Assembly: GCA_965215305.1 (NCBI GenBank)
Contig: OZ244041.1
Coordinates: forward strand, 186,001 to 250,000
DNA from: Bin95 sp965215305
GTDB taxonomy: Bacteria; Pseudomonadota; Alphaproteobacteria; Bin95
Reading direction: 5' to 3'
DNA length: 64,000 nucleotides
Positions within the stretch are counted from its first letter, which is position 1; every line of letters begins with the position of its first letter. The position numbers and the translations under genes are program-made. Of this stretch, positions 7,298 to 15,987 are shown in pieces. The notes under the pieces were generated by a model. It saw only the letters and a list, made by a program, of their open reading frames with translations. It ran no database searches and was not told the DNA's origin.

Positions 7298-8770
7298 ATG
7301 GCTTCCGCTCCGCTCCTGCTTGCCCTCGACCAGGGCACGACCTCGACCCGCGCGATCCTGTTCGACGCCACCGGCGCGCCGCTCAGGACAGCGCAGCGCG
7401 AGCTTCGCCAGATCTACCCGGCGGACGGTTGGGTGGAGCACGACCCGGAGGAAATCTGGGATGCGAGCGTGGCGGTGCTGCGCGAGGCGGCCAATGGCGA
7501 GCGCCCCGCCGCCATCGGCATTGCCAACCAGCGCGAGACGACATTGCTCTGGGACCGGGCGAGCGGCGCCTGCCTGCATAATGCCATCGTATGGCAGGAC
7601 CGGCGCACCGCGCCCGAATGCGACCGGCTCCGCGCAGAGGGGCTGGAGGCGTTGGTCGCCGGGCGCAGCGGCCTCGTGATCGATCCCTATTTCTCGGCAA
7701 CCAAGCTCGCCTGGCTGCTGGACGAACTGCCCGGCGCGCGCGAGCGCCGCGACCTCGCCTTCGGCACGGTGGACAGCTTCCTCGCCTGGCGGCTGACCGG
7801 CGGGCGCTTGCATGCAACGGATGCGGCCAACGCCTCCCGCACCGGCCTGTTCGACATCCATCAGTGCGCCTGGAGCCCGGACCTGCTCGAACTCTTCCGC
7901 GTGCCCGAAGCCGTTCTGCCGGAGGTGCGCGGCAATGCGGACGGTTTCGGCGTGACCGACATTCTGGGCCCGCCCGTGCCGATTGCGGGCATGGCCGGCG
8001 ACCAGCAGGCGGCAACGCTCGGCCAGGGCTGCCTGGAGGCCGGCGCCATCAAGAGCACATACGGAACGGGCTGCTTCCTGCTGGCGCATACCGGCGAGGA
8101 GCCCGTAGCCTCCCGCCACCGGTTGCTCACCACAATCGCGCTCCAACTCGGCGGCCGGACGACCTATGCGCTTGAAGGCGCGGTGTTCGTTGCCGGAGCG
8201 GCGGTGCAATGGCTGCGCGACGGGCTAGGCGTCATCGCCGATGCAGCGGAAACGGAAGCATTGGCGCGAAACGCGGGCGAGAGCGGCGTCGTCATGGTGC
8301 CGGCTTTCGTCGGCCTGGGCGCGCCCTGGTGGGATTCGGAGGCGCGCGGCGCGCTCTTCGGCCTGACGCGCGACACGGGGCCGGCCGAGCTTGCCCGCGC
8401 CGCGCTCGAGGCAGCCGCGCACCAGACGGCGGACCTGCTGGACGCCGCTGCCGCCGATGGCCTTCGGCCTGCGCTGCTCAGGGTCGATGGCGGGATGAGT
8501 AGCAATGACTGGTTTGCGCAAAGGCTTGCCGACATCGCGGGCATCGCGGTGGAGCGCCCGGCGGACACAGAGACGACAGCCTGGGGCGCGGCCGTGCTGG
8601 CGGGTCTCGGCGCGGGCGTGTTCTCCGATCCTGCCGACGCCGCACGCCCGGCCGCCCGGCGCTTCGAGCCGGCAGGCGACCCGGCGCCCGCCCGCGCCCG
8701 CTGGGCCGATGCCGTGGCGCGCACGCTGTCGCGGCCCGCGCGCAACGCAAACGGGGAGCGGGAACCATAG
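7298..8770 (+). CDS. glpK: Glycerol kinase
   Basis: This 490-residue FGGY-family kinase phosphorylates glycerol to glycerol 3-phosphate in the cytoplasm. The N-terminal phosphate loop LLALDQGTTSTRAILFD, the glycerol-contact region VWQDRRTAPEC, the signature DAANASRTGLFDIHQ and the second-domain loop STYGTGCFLLAHTG are all in place, and the length is normal. The LRVDGGMSSNDWFAQRLADI stretch near residue 390 is the ATP-site motif of the family. Its TAG stop overlaps the likely start of the next gene. No glycerol transporter or glpD is nearby. Confidence 0.93.
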   Translation: MASAPLLLALDQGTTSTRAILFDATGAPLRTAQRELRQIYPADGWVEHDPEEIWDASVAVLREAANGERPAAIGIANQRETTLLWDRASGACLHNAIVWQDRRTAPECDRLRAEGLEALVAGRSGLVIDPYFSATKLAWLLDELPGARERRDLAFGTVDSFLAWRLTGGRLHATDAANASRTGLFDIHQCAWSPDLLELFRVPEAVLPEVRGNADGFGVTDILGPPVPIAGMAGDQQAATLGQGCLEAGAIKSTYGTGCFLLAHTGEEPVASRHRLLTTIALQLGGRTTYALEGAVFVAGAAVQWLRDGLGVIADAAETEALARNAGESGVVMVPAFVGLGAPWWDSEARGALFGLTRDTGPAELARAALEAAAHQTADLLDAAAADGLRPALLRVDGGMSSNDWFAQRLADIAGIAVERPADTETTAWGAAVLAGLGAGVFSDPADAARPAARRFEPAGDPAPARARWADAVARTLSRPARNANGEREP

Positions 8771-9972
8771 CCGGCGCCGACATCCTGATCGCCGGCGGCG
8801 GCATAGGCGGGCTGACGGCGGCGCTCTGCCTGGCCGCAAGGGGTTTCAGCGTGCGCGTGTTCGAAGCGGCGCCGGCATTCGGCGAAATCGGCGCCGGCAT
8901 CCAGCTCAGCCCCAATTGCACGCGGGTCCTGCACCGGCTCGGCCTGGCGGATGCGCTGGAAGCGGTCGCGTTCCTGCCGGCCGGCGGCCAGATCCGCGAC
9001 TGGTCGAGCGGCGAGACCATCCACGAGGTCGAGCTGGGCGACGGGCTGCGCCGCCGTTACGGCTATCCCTATTACCATATCCACCGGGCGGATCTGGTCG
9101 GCGCGCTGGCCGCCGCCGCCCAGGCGGAGCCGCTGATCGCGCTGCACACCGGCGCGGCAGCGGGCGGCATCGCGCAATCCGCCGACGAGGTCTCGCTCAC
9201 TGCCGGCGGCACGCGCTACCGGGGCCAGGCGCTCATCGGCGCAGACGGCATTCACTCGACGGTCCGCGCCTTCCTGTTCGGCCCGGAGGCCCCCGCCTTC
9301 ACCGGCACGGTCGCCTGGCGCGGCCTCGTGCCGGTGGCCCGGCTGCCGGAAGGCTTCGTGCGCCCGGTTTCGTCCAATTGGCTGGGGCCGGGCGGCCATG
9401 TCGTCCATTACTATGTCCGTCGGGGCGCACTGGTGAACTGCGTGCTGGTGATCGAGAAGCAGGGCTGGGAGCGCGAATCCTGGACAGAGCGCGGCGATAT
9501 CGAGGAGTTGAGGGAGGATTTCGCCGGCTGGCATGAGGGCGTGCGCCGGCTGATCGAGGCCATGGACCCGGACGCCTGCTATAAATGGGCGCTGTTCGAC
9601 CGGCCGCCCATGGCGCAATGGGGCCGGGGCCGGGTGACGCTCCTGGGCGACGCCTGCCACGCGACGCTCCCTTTCATGGCCCAGGGCGCAGCCATGGCCA
9701 TCGAGGACGGCGCCGTTCTGGCCGGATGCCTGGCGGCCGGCGGGCATGTGCCGGCAAGCCTGAAGCGCTACGAGGACCTGCGCCGCGCCCGGTCCGCCCG
9801 AATACAGACCGGCTCGCGCCGCAATGCGGAACTCTTCCACATGCGCGGCGCGGCGGCCGCCGAGCGCAACCGGACTCTCGGCGCATCGCGCAACCGCACG
9901 CTGGACTGGCTCTACCGCTATGACGCCTTCGACCTCGAAGCGGCGGCGGCGGAAGCGCCGGAGCTATGCTGA
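8767..9972 (+). CDS. FAD-dependent aromatic monooxygenase, ATA start suspected
   Basis: This is a group A flavin hydroxylase similar to salicylate or 3-hydroxybenzoate hydroxylases, about 401 residues. It has the dinucleotide fold ILIAGGGIGGLTAALCLAARG at the N-terminus, the DG motif ALIGADGIHSTVR, and the FAD-binding GD motif VTLLGDACHATLPFMAQGAA. The first ATG/GTG/TTG in frame lies after the GxGxxG motif, so the true start must be upstream. The only well-placed codon is ATA at 8767, five bases after GGGGAGCGGG and overlapping the glpK stop (ATAG). Either a rare ATA start is used or the base is a sequence error for ATG. The aromatic substrate is unknown. Confidence 0.85.
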   Translation: MAGADILIAGGGIGGLTAALCLAARGFSVRVFEAAPAFGEIGAGIQLSPNCTRVLHRLGLADALEAVAFLPAGGQIRDWSSGETIHEVELGDGLRRRYGYPYYHIHRADLVGALAAAAQAEPLIALHTGAAAGGIAQSADEVSLTAGGTRYRGQALIGADGIHSTVRAFLFGPEAPAFTGTVAWRGLVPVARLPEGFVRPVSSNWLGPGGHVVHYYVRRGALVNCVLVIEKQGWERESWTERGDIEELREDFAGWHEGVRRLIEAMDPDACYKWALFDRPPMAQWGRGRVTLLGDACHATLPFMAQGAAMAIEDGAVLAGCLAAGGHVPASLKRYEDLRRARSARIQTGSRRNAELFHMRGAAAAERNRTLGASRNRTLDWLYRYDAFDLEAAAAEAPELC

Positions 9973-10075
9973 CACAAGGCGCCGCTTGCGGGGTTGGAAA
10001 TCGGCCCGCGCCGGCCGATGCTGTCCGGGAACAACCGCGCCGGCGGCAGCCGGCGGCCCTGTCGGGAGAGACGCC

Positions 10076-10759
10076 ATGAACAAGCTCGAAGGCCTGCATC
10101 ATCTCGCCATCACCACGGCCGACATCAAGACCCAGATCGAGTTCTTCACCGACAAGCTCGGCATGGAGCTGGTGGCGCTCTACTGGATGCACGGGGTCGA
10201 TAACACCTTTCACGGCTTCCTGCGGCTCAATGACGAAAGCTCGATCGCGCTGGTGCAGAACGACGCCATCGGGGACATCCCGGCGGAGGTCGGGCGGACC
10301 CATGCCGGCAATCCCGGCGCCAATTGCGCGGCCGGCGCCATGCAGCATGTGGCCTTCCGCGTCCGCGGCGAGGAGGAGCTGATGGCGATGAAGGACCGCC
10401 TGCGCGCCAAGGGTGTGCCGGTTGTGGGGCCGAGGGACCACGGCTTCTGCAAGTCGATCTATTTCGCCGGCCCCGAGAATCTGGCGCTGGAGCTGTCCTA
10501 TTCCAGCGAGCCGATAAACGCCGAGGCGTGGATCGACCCGGACGTCGTCGCGCGTGCCGGCATCGGCCCCGAGGAGCTTGCGCGCTACAAGCGCTCCTCG
10601 GACTTCGAGGACAGCGGCGGGGCCGTGCCGCAGCCAGGCCCCGACGCGCCCGGCCCTCATATGACCAACTATCCGCCCGGCCGCTATGAGACGATCCTCG
10701 CCATGACGGACGCGGAGATGCTGGCGACAAGCGAGACGGAGCCGCCGGTTGCCGTCTGA
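10076..10759 (+). CDS. VOC superfamily (glyoxalase/dioxygenase-like) protein
   Basis: The 227-residue protein carries one vicinal-oxygen-chelate module: LHHLAITTADIKTQIEFFTD with a likely first metal His, MQHVAFRVRGEEELMAMKDR with the second His, and LALELSYSS with the metal Glu. About 60 residues follow with no recognised domain. The ATG at 10076 has GGGAGAG six bases upstream. It lies 100 bases behind the flavin monooxygenase on the same strand, so an extradiol-dioxygenase or isomerase role in aromatic breakdown is a reasonable inference, but glyoxalase-like activity cannot be excluded. It faces murJ tail to tail. Confidence 0.8.
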   Translation: MNKLEGLHHLAITTADIKTQIEFFTDKLGMELVALYWMHGVDNTFHGFLRLNDESSIALVQNDAIGDIPAEVGRTHAGNPGANCAAGAMQHVAFRVRGEEELMAMKDRLRAKGVPVVGPRDHGFCKSIYFAGPENLALELSYSSEPINAEAWIDPDVVARAGIGPEELARYKRSSDFEDSGGAVPQPGPDAPGPHMTNYPPGRYETILAMTDAEMLATSETEPPVAV

Positions 10760-10772
10760 CGGGCCGCCGGCG

Positions 10773-12335
10773 TCAGGCGTCCGGGGTCGCTCTTCGTAAG
10801 GCCGCAAGCCGGCGCAGCTCCGCAAGCCTGACCGCGCCAAGCCCGAGCGCGGCGAGGGCGAAGGCCGCGAAGCCGCCAATGCAGAGCGTTGCGAGCACCC
10901 CGATGCGCGCCCCTTCCCCGCCGGCGGGCCAGGAGCCCAGCGCCTCCAGCCCGCCGAGCAGCGCAGCCGCCATGACGAGTGCGGCGCCGGCGGCGCGCGG
11001 CAGGCGGGACAGGAGCCGTCGGTCCGCCTCGCAATGGCCGCAGCGGCGCAGCATCACCCACAACAGGCCCGCATTCGCCCAGGCGGCGGCGCTGGTGGCG
11101 GCGGCGATGCCGACATGCCCGAACTCGCGGTAAAGCGCCAGGCTGAGACCGGTATTGAGCGCGACGGCGACCAGGGTCAGCCTGAACGGGATGCGCATGT
11201 CGCCGCGCGCGAAGAAGCCCGGCTGCAGCACCCGCACCAGCACGAAGGCGGGCAGGCCGGCGGCGAAGGCGGCGATGGCTGCGGCTGTCGCCTGCGAATC
11301 CGCCGCCGTGAAGGCGCCGCGCTCGAACAGCGCGCCGACGACGGTTTCCGGCATGATGACGAGCGCGGCGGCGGCCGGCAGCGCCAGCAGCATGGCGATT
11401 TCGACGGCCCGGTTCATCTCGTCGGAGGCGCCGCTCGCATCGCCGGCCTCCACCCTGCGCGCGAGGCGCGGCAGCAGCGCCGTGCCGAGCGCGATGCCCA
11501 CCACGCCGAGCGGAAGCTGGTAGATGCGGTCCGCATAGTGAAGCCAGGCAACGGCCCCGGTCGGCAGCAGCGAAGCGATCATCGTGCCGATCAAGAGGTT
11601 GATCTGGAGCGCGCCGGCGGAGAGTGCGCCCGGAACCAGTTGGCGGAGCAGCCGCCGGACGCCGCGCGTGAGCCGCGGCCGGCGCAGCCTGAGCGTGAGC
11701 CGCGCCCGGCGCATGTCCCAGAGAATCAACGCCAGCTGCCCGAAGCCTGCAAGGCAGACCCCGACGGCAAGCGCGAGCCCCGGCGCGCCGGTCCAGAACG
11801 CGGCGATGGCGAGTGCTGCGATCAGCACGATATTGAGCAGGATCGGTGCGGCCGACGGGATCGCGAAGCGATAGAAGCTGTTCAATATGCCGGCGAAGAA
11901 GGCAAGCAGCGCCATGCATGCGAGATAGGGGAAGGTAAGCCGCGAGAAGAGCACGGCCGGGCCGAAACGCTCCGGCTGGTCGAGAAAGCCGGGCGCCAGG
12001 ATCGCGACCAGGACAGGCATGAAGGCTTCGGCAAGCGCGGTGAACACGAGCAGCGCGGCGAACAGCACCGCCAGCACCTCCTCGCCGAAAGCAAGCGCCG
12101 CCTTCCGGCCGTCCTGCTGCAGCCGGGCCGAGAACATCGGCACGAAGGCCGCCGCGAAGGCTCCCTCCGCAAACAGGCGGCGAAACAGGTTGGGCAGGCG
12201 GAAGGCGACGAGAAAGGCGTCGGCGACGGGACCCGCGCCCAGCAGGGCGGCGAATACCAGGTCGCGCGCGAACCCCAGCACCCGGCTCGCCATCGTATAG
12301 CCGCCGACGGTCGCAGCGGCGCGCAGCAGCGCCAT
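10773..12335 (-). CDS. murJ: Lipid II flippase MurJ
   Basis: This 520-residue inner-membrane protein of the MOP exporter superfamily moves lipid II across the membrane for peptidoglycan synthesis. The N-terminus is diagnostic: ALLRAAATVGGYTMASRVLG, then ARDLVFAALLGAGPVADAF and RLPNLFRRLFAEGAFAAAF. About fourteen hydrophobic segments follow, and a short hydrophilic tail ends the protein. It starts nine bases after glnD, forming the glnD-murJ pair common in alphaproteobacteria, which suggests cotranscription. Confidence 0.96.
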   Translation of the reverse strand: MALLRAAATVGGYTMASRVLGFARDLVFAALLGAGPVADAFLVAFRLPNLFRRLFAEGAFAAAFVPMFSARLQQDGRKAALAFGEEVLAVLFAALLVFTALAEAFMPVLVAILAPGFLDQPERFGPAVLFSRLTFPYLACMALLAFFAGILNSFYRFAIPSAAPILLNIVLIAALAIAAFWTGAPGLALAVGVCLAGFGQLALILWDMRRARLTLRLRRPRLTRGVRRLLRQLVPGALSAGALQINLLIGTMIASLLPTGAVAWLHYADRIYQLPLGVVGIALGTALLPRLARRVEAGDASGASDEMNRAVEIAMLLALPAAAALVIMPETVVGALFERGAFTAADSQATAAAIAAFAAGLPAFVLVRVLQPGFFARGDMRIPFRLTLVAVALNTGLSLALYREFGHVGIAAATSAAAWANAGLLWVMLRRCGHCEADRRLLSRLPRAAGAALVMAAALLGGLEALGSWPAGGEGARIGVLATLCIGGFAAFALAALGLGAVRLAELRRLAALRRATPDA

Positions 12336-12344
12336 CGCCAGCCC

Positions 12345-15086
12345 TCAGCCGGTTTCGTCCAGGCCCGCAACCGCCTGGAGCAACCGGTCACGCACGCGGG
12401 CGAGTTTGCCGTCATGGACGACTTTCAGCCCGAACACGTCCTTGACATAGAACACATCGACCACCCGTTCGCCATAGGTGGCGATGCGCGCCGTCGCGAT
12501 TCGCAGGCTGAGGTCCGAGAATGCGCGCGCCACATCGAACAGAAAGCCGGGACGGTCGCGCCCATTGACCTCGATGACAGTGTGGGCGGCAGAGGCGCGA
12601 TTGTCGATCAACACGCGGGGCGGCACGGTGAACACGGCCGTGCGCGAAGGCCAGGCCCGCCGACGCCGGACTTCGCATCGAAGGTCGATCTCGCCGCCGA
12701 GCGCTTGCCGCACCCGGCGCTCCAGCGTCTGCAATTGGCGCGCGCCGGTCACCGCCTGCCCTTCGGCGTCCTGGACCTGGAAGGTGTCGACGGCGATTCC
12801 GTCCGCAAAGGTGAAGACCCGGGCCTCGACAACACTCATGCCCGAAGCCGCCAGCGCGCCGGCAAAGCGGGAGAACAGGCCCGGATGGTCGTGAGCGCAG
12901 AACACGACCTCGGTGACCGCGCGCGCCTCGTCGATGCGCGCCTTCACGGAGAGCGCCGCGGGGTCTTCCCGGACCTCCGCAATCATGCCCGCATGATGCG
13001 CGAGCGTGTCGCGGTCCCAGGCAAGCCAGTAGCTGGCGGGCGCAGCGTCCGCAAAGGCCCGGAAGGTTTCGTCCGGCCAGTCGGGCAGGGTCGCGCGCAA
13101 GCCGTCCTGCGCCTCGCGCACCCGTTCGGCGGCGGCAAGGCGGATGTCGCCGCCGGTCAGCAATTCCTCGGTCTTGAAATAAAGTTCGCGCAGAAGCGCC
13201 GCCTTCCAGCCGTTCCAGACATTGGGGCCGACGGCGCGAATGTCGGCCACGGTCAGCACGAGCAGCAGCCGGAGCCGTTCCGGCGACTGCACCAGATCCG
13301 CGAAATCGGCGATGGCGCGCGTATCATTGAGGTCGAGCTTGAAGGCGGCTGCGCTCATGGCGAGATGGTGGCGCACAAGCCAGGAGACCGTTTCGGTCTC
13401 CTCATCGGCCAGGCCGAGTTCAGGCCCGAGCCTGAGGGCGTCCTCGGCCCCCAGCAGCGAATGGTCGCCGCCGCGCCCCTTGGCGATGTCATGCATGAAG
13501 ACCGCGAGATAGAGCGCGCGGCGCGACAGTACCTTGTGGACGACTTCGGAGGCGACCGGAGCCTCTTCGCGGAGGTCGCCCTGCTCGATGCGGTGGAGGA
13601 TGCCGATGGCCCGGATCGTGTGCTCGTCCACCGTGTAGGTGTGGTACATATCGTATTGCATCTGCGCCACCACCCGCCCGAAGATCGGAATGAGGCGGCC
13701 GAGCAGGCCCGCCTCGTTCATGCGCCGCAGCGTCGCATCGGGCGCTTTCGGTGATGTCAGCATGTCCAGGAACAGCGCGGCCGCGTCCGGGCGGCGGTGG
13801 AAGCCGAAATCGATCCGGCGCAGGTTTCGCGTCACCTGCCGGAGCGCCGCCGGATGGATGTCGAGTTCGTGGCGCTGGGCCTCGTGAAACAATCGCAGCA
13901 TGTTCGCCGGGTCCGTCTCGAAGGCGTCTCCCTTCGCCAGCGTGATCCAGCCGCGATCGGCGGTGAACGGACCCATCTGCCGGTCTCGGGTGAGCAGCCG
14001 GGAGAGGGATAGCAGCGGTCGGCGACGATGTTCGTCCTCCAGCGCGGCGCAGAAGATGCGCGTCAGGGCGCCCACCGTCTTCGCGACCAGGTAGTAGTGC
14101 TTCATGAAGCGCTCGACCGGGCGCGCGCCGGCGTGGCCGCGATAGCCGAGCCGGACGGCGATCTCCTGCTGGAGATCGAAGGTCAGCCGTTCCTCGGCGC
14201 GCCCGGCCAGGTAATGCAGATGGCAGCGGACGGTGGACAGGAACCGCTCGGCCTTGACGAAGGCGGCGAACTCGGCGGGCGCGAACACGCCCCTGGCCGC
14301 GAGCTCGCCCACATCGTCCACCCGGTAGAGATATTTGGCGATCCAGTAGAGCGTGTGGAGGTCTCGCAGCCCGCCCTTGCCTTCCTTGACATTCGGCTCG
14401 ACGACATAGCGGCTGTCGCCGAACCGCAGATGCCGCTCGTCGCGCTCGACCAGTTTGCGCTCGGCGAATTCCGGGCCGGTCTTCTTCACCAGCTCATCGG
14501 CGAACCGGGTTCGGAACTCGTCGTAAAGGCCGGCCTCGCCCCAGAGGAAGCGCGTTTCCAGAAGGCTCGTGCAGATCGTCGTGTCCCGGCCGGCGAGGCG
14601 GAGGCATTCCTCAACCGAACGGGTGGCATGGCCGACCTTGAGGCCCGTGTCCCACAGCAGCAGCAGCGCGTATTCGACGATCTGCTCGACCCTGGGCGTG
14701 ACCTTCCAGGGCAGGAGGAACAGAAGGTCGAGATCCGAATAGGGGGCGAGGCCGCCGCGCCCGTAGCCGCCCTGGGCGACGAGCGCGAAGCGGTCTCCGG
14801 TGGTGGGGTTGGCGGCAGGAAACGCGGTGCCGGCGACAAAATCGAACAGCCCGCCCGCGATCCGGTCCATGGATGCGGAGAGTTCAGCCATCGCGACAGG
14901 GGCCGGCTGCCCGGCCTCGAAGGCGGCGCGCACGGCGCCGCGCGTCTCCTGCACGCCTTCCTTCAGGATGGCGAGCGCCTGCCCCCGACCGGGCCGGGAT
15001 TCAGCGCCGAGCGCATCGAGCCGGGCGACCGTCCGCGCCGCCTGCCGGGCGCTCTCCCCGGCATATTGCAGGCCGGCTCCGTCCAC
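12345..15086 (-). CDS. glnD: [Protein-PII] uridylyltransferase/uridylyl-removing enzyme
   Basis: This 913-residue nitrogen sensor uridylylates PII proteins when glutamine is low and removes UMP when it is high. The domains in order are a nucleotidyltransferase (GGYGRGGLAPYSDLDLLFLL, metal Asp pair), a helical linker, an HD domain for UMP removal (FMHDIAKGRGGDHS), and two C-terminal ACT domains for glutamine sensing (VVFCAHDHPGLFSRFAGAL and IEVNGRDRPGFLFDVARAF). All catalytic motifs are intact. Translation probably starts at GTG 15086. murJ follows nine bases later. Confidence 0.97.
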   Translation of the reverse strand: MDGAGLQYAGESARQAARTVARLDALGAESRPGRGQALAILKEGVQETRGAVRAAFEAGQPAPVAMAELSASMDRIAGGLFDFVAGTAFPAANPTTGDRFALVAQGGYGRGGLAPYSDLDLLFLLPWKVTPRVEQIVEYALLLLWDTGLKVGHATRSVEECLRLAGRDTTICTSLLETRFLWGEAGLYDEFRTRFADELVKKTGPEFAERKLVERDERHLRFGDSRYVVEPNVKEGKGGLRDLHTLYWIAKYLYRVDDVGELAARGVFAPAEFAAFVKAERFLSTVRCHLHYLAGRAEERLTFDLQQEIAVRLGYRGHAGARPVERFMKHYYLVAKTVGALTRIFCAALEDEHRRRPLLSLSRLLTRDRQMGPFTADRGWITLAKGDAFETDPANMLRLFHEAQRHELDIHPAALRQVTRNLRRIDFGFHRRPDAAALFLDMLTSPKAPDATLRRMNEAGLLGRLIPIFGRVVAQMQYDMYHTYTVDEHTIRAIGILHRIEQGDLREEAPVASEVVHKVLSRRALYLAVFMHDIAKGRGGDHSLLGAEDALRLGPELGLADEETETVSWLVRHHLAMSAAAFKLDLNDTRAIADFADLVQSPERLRLLLVLTVADIRAVGPNVWNGWKAALLRELYFKTEELLTGGDIRLAAAERVREAQDGLRATLPDWPDETFRAFADAAPASYWLAWDRDTLAHHAGMIAEVREDPAALSVKARIDEARAVTEVVFCAHDHPGLFSRFAGALAASGMSVVEARVFTFADGIAVDTFQVQDAEGQAVTGARQLQTLERRVRQALGGEIDLRCEVRRRRAWPSRTAVFTVPPRVLIDNRASAAHTVIEVNGRDRPGFLFDVARAFSDLSLRIATARIATYGERVVDVFYVKDVFGLKVVHDGKLARVRDRLLQAVAGLDETG

Positions 15087-15184
15087 GCGCCTTGCCCTCG
15101 CTGCCGTCAGGCGCGACCATGGGCGGCGGAGGGCAGCCCGTCAAGGCGGCGGGCAGCGCCGGCGGCGGCCGTGAGGAGGGGTCG

Positions 15185-15805
15185 ATGAGCAACGGGATTC
15201 TGGCGGTATGGACCGACTGCACTGCTGAAGGCGAAGCAGATTTCAACGAGTGGTACAACCGCGAGCACCTGCCGGAGCGGGTGGGTGTGCCGGGGTTCCT
15301 GAAGGGCGTGCGCTACCGCGCTGTGGCGGCCGACCGGGGCTATTTCACCTGGTACCGGACCGAGGATGTGGGCGTGCTGGCGTCGAAGCCCTATCGCGAC
15401 CGGCTGAACGACCCGACCGCTTGGACGGAGCGCGTGATGCATGTCTTCCGCAACACGATCCGCTCGGCGATGACAGTGGAGGGCCATGCCGGCGAAGCGT
15501 CCATCGGCGCCTGGGCGGCGGTGCTGCGCGCGGATGAAGGCCTGGGCGCGGTTGATCTGGAGGCGCTCGCCGCCGCCGAGGAGGCGCTCAGCGCGATGCG
15601 CTGGCATCTCGACATGGCGGCGACCGGCAACCCGACTGCGGAAGCCGCGATCCGCGGGCCGGATACCCAGGCAAAGCAGGCGGTGCTGGTGCAGACGGCG
15701 ACGGAAGGCGCGGCGCGGCGCGTGGCAGACGCGCTTGCCGGACGGGGCGAGGTCGGCGTCTACGCGCTGATGGCCGTGCTCGCCACAGAGGATCTGGGCG
15801 GCTGA
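15185..15805 (+). CDS. Unknown protein with dimeric alpha/beta-barrel-like repeats
   Basis: The 206-residue soluble protein starts MSNGILAVWTDCTAEGEADF. The segment FNEWYNREHLPERVGVPGF looks like the N-E-W-Y-x-x-E-H-L motif of EthD/DUF4286-type ferredoxin-fold proteins, and a second weaker half follows (IGAWAAVLRADEGLG onwards). A strong GAGGAGG ribosome-binding site at 15173-15179 fixes the ATG. It reads away from glnD and lies 182 bases upstream of aapJ on the same strand. The function is not known; small ligand binding or an auxiliary role in degradation is typical of such folds. Confidence 0.7.
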   Translation: MSNGILAVWTDCTAEGEADFNEWYNREHLPERVGVPGFLKGVRYRAVAADRGYFTWYRTEDVGVLASKPYRDRLNDPTAWTERVMHVFRNTIRSAMTVEGHAGEASIGAWAAVLRADEGLGAVDLEALAAAEEALSAMRWHLDMAATGNPTAEAAIRGPDTQAKQAVLVQTATEGAARRVADALAGRGEVGVYALMAVLATEDLGG

Positions 15806-15903
15806 ACGGCGCCGGCGAGGCGCACAGGATTTCCGCGGCCGCATCGCTCAGATAGCTTGCTGATCTGCGCAGCGGCCTATACACTTTATGAATACCACGT
15901 TCG

Positions 15904-15961
15904 GCAGTTCTGGAAGGACCGTCAGAGCGGGAACGCGAAGGAAGTTCGCGCAGTTCTGGAA
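15904..15961 (+). promoter_or_regulatory. 12-bp direct repeats upstream of aapJ
   Basis: GCAGTTCTGGAA occurs exactly at 15904-15915 and again at 15950-15961, 46 bases apart, with the second copy ending 26 bases before the aapJ start. A -10-like TATACA lies at 15878-15883, so both copies would fall in the 5' untranslated region or downstream promoter area. They may be a regulator binding site or RNA element; no family is recognised. Confidence 0.4.
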
Positions 15962-15987
15962 ACAATTGACCGGGAGAGCGAAAACCC

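Noticed and set aside
11034..13754. 906-codon plus-strand frame across murJ and glnD
   Set aside because: It is antisense to two conserved genes with complete motifs and its product is low-complexity Arg/Gly/Glu sequence.
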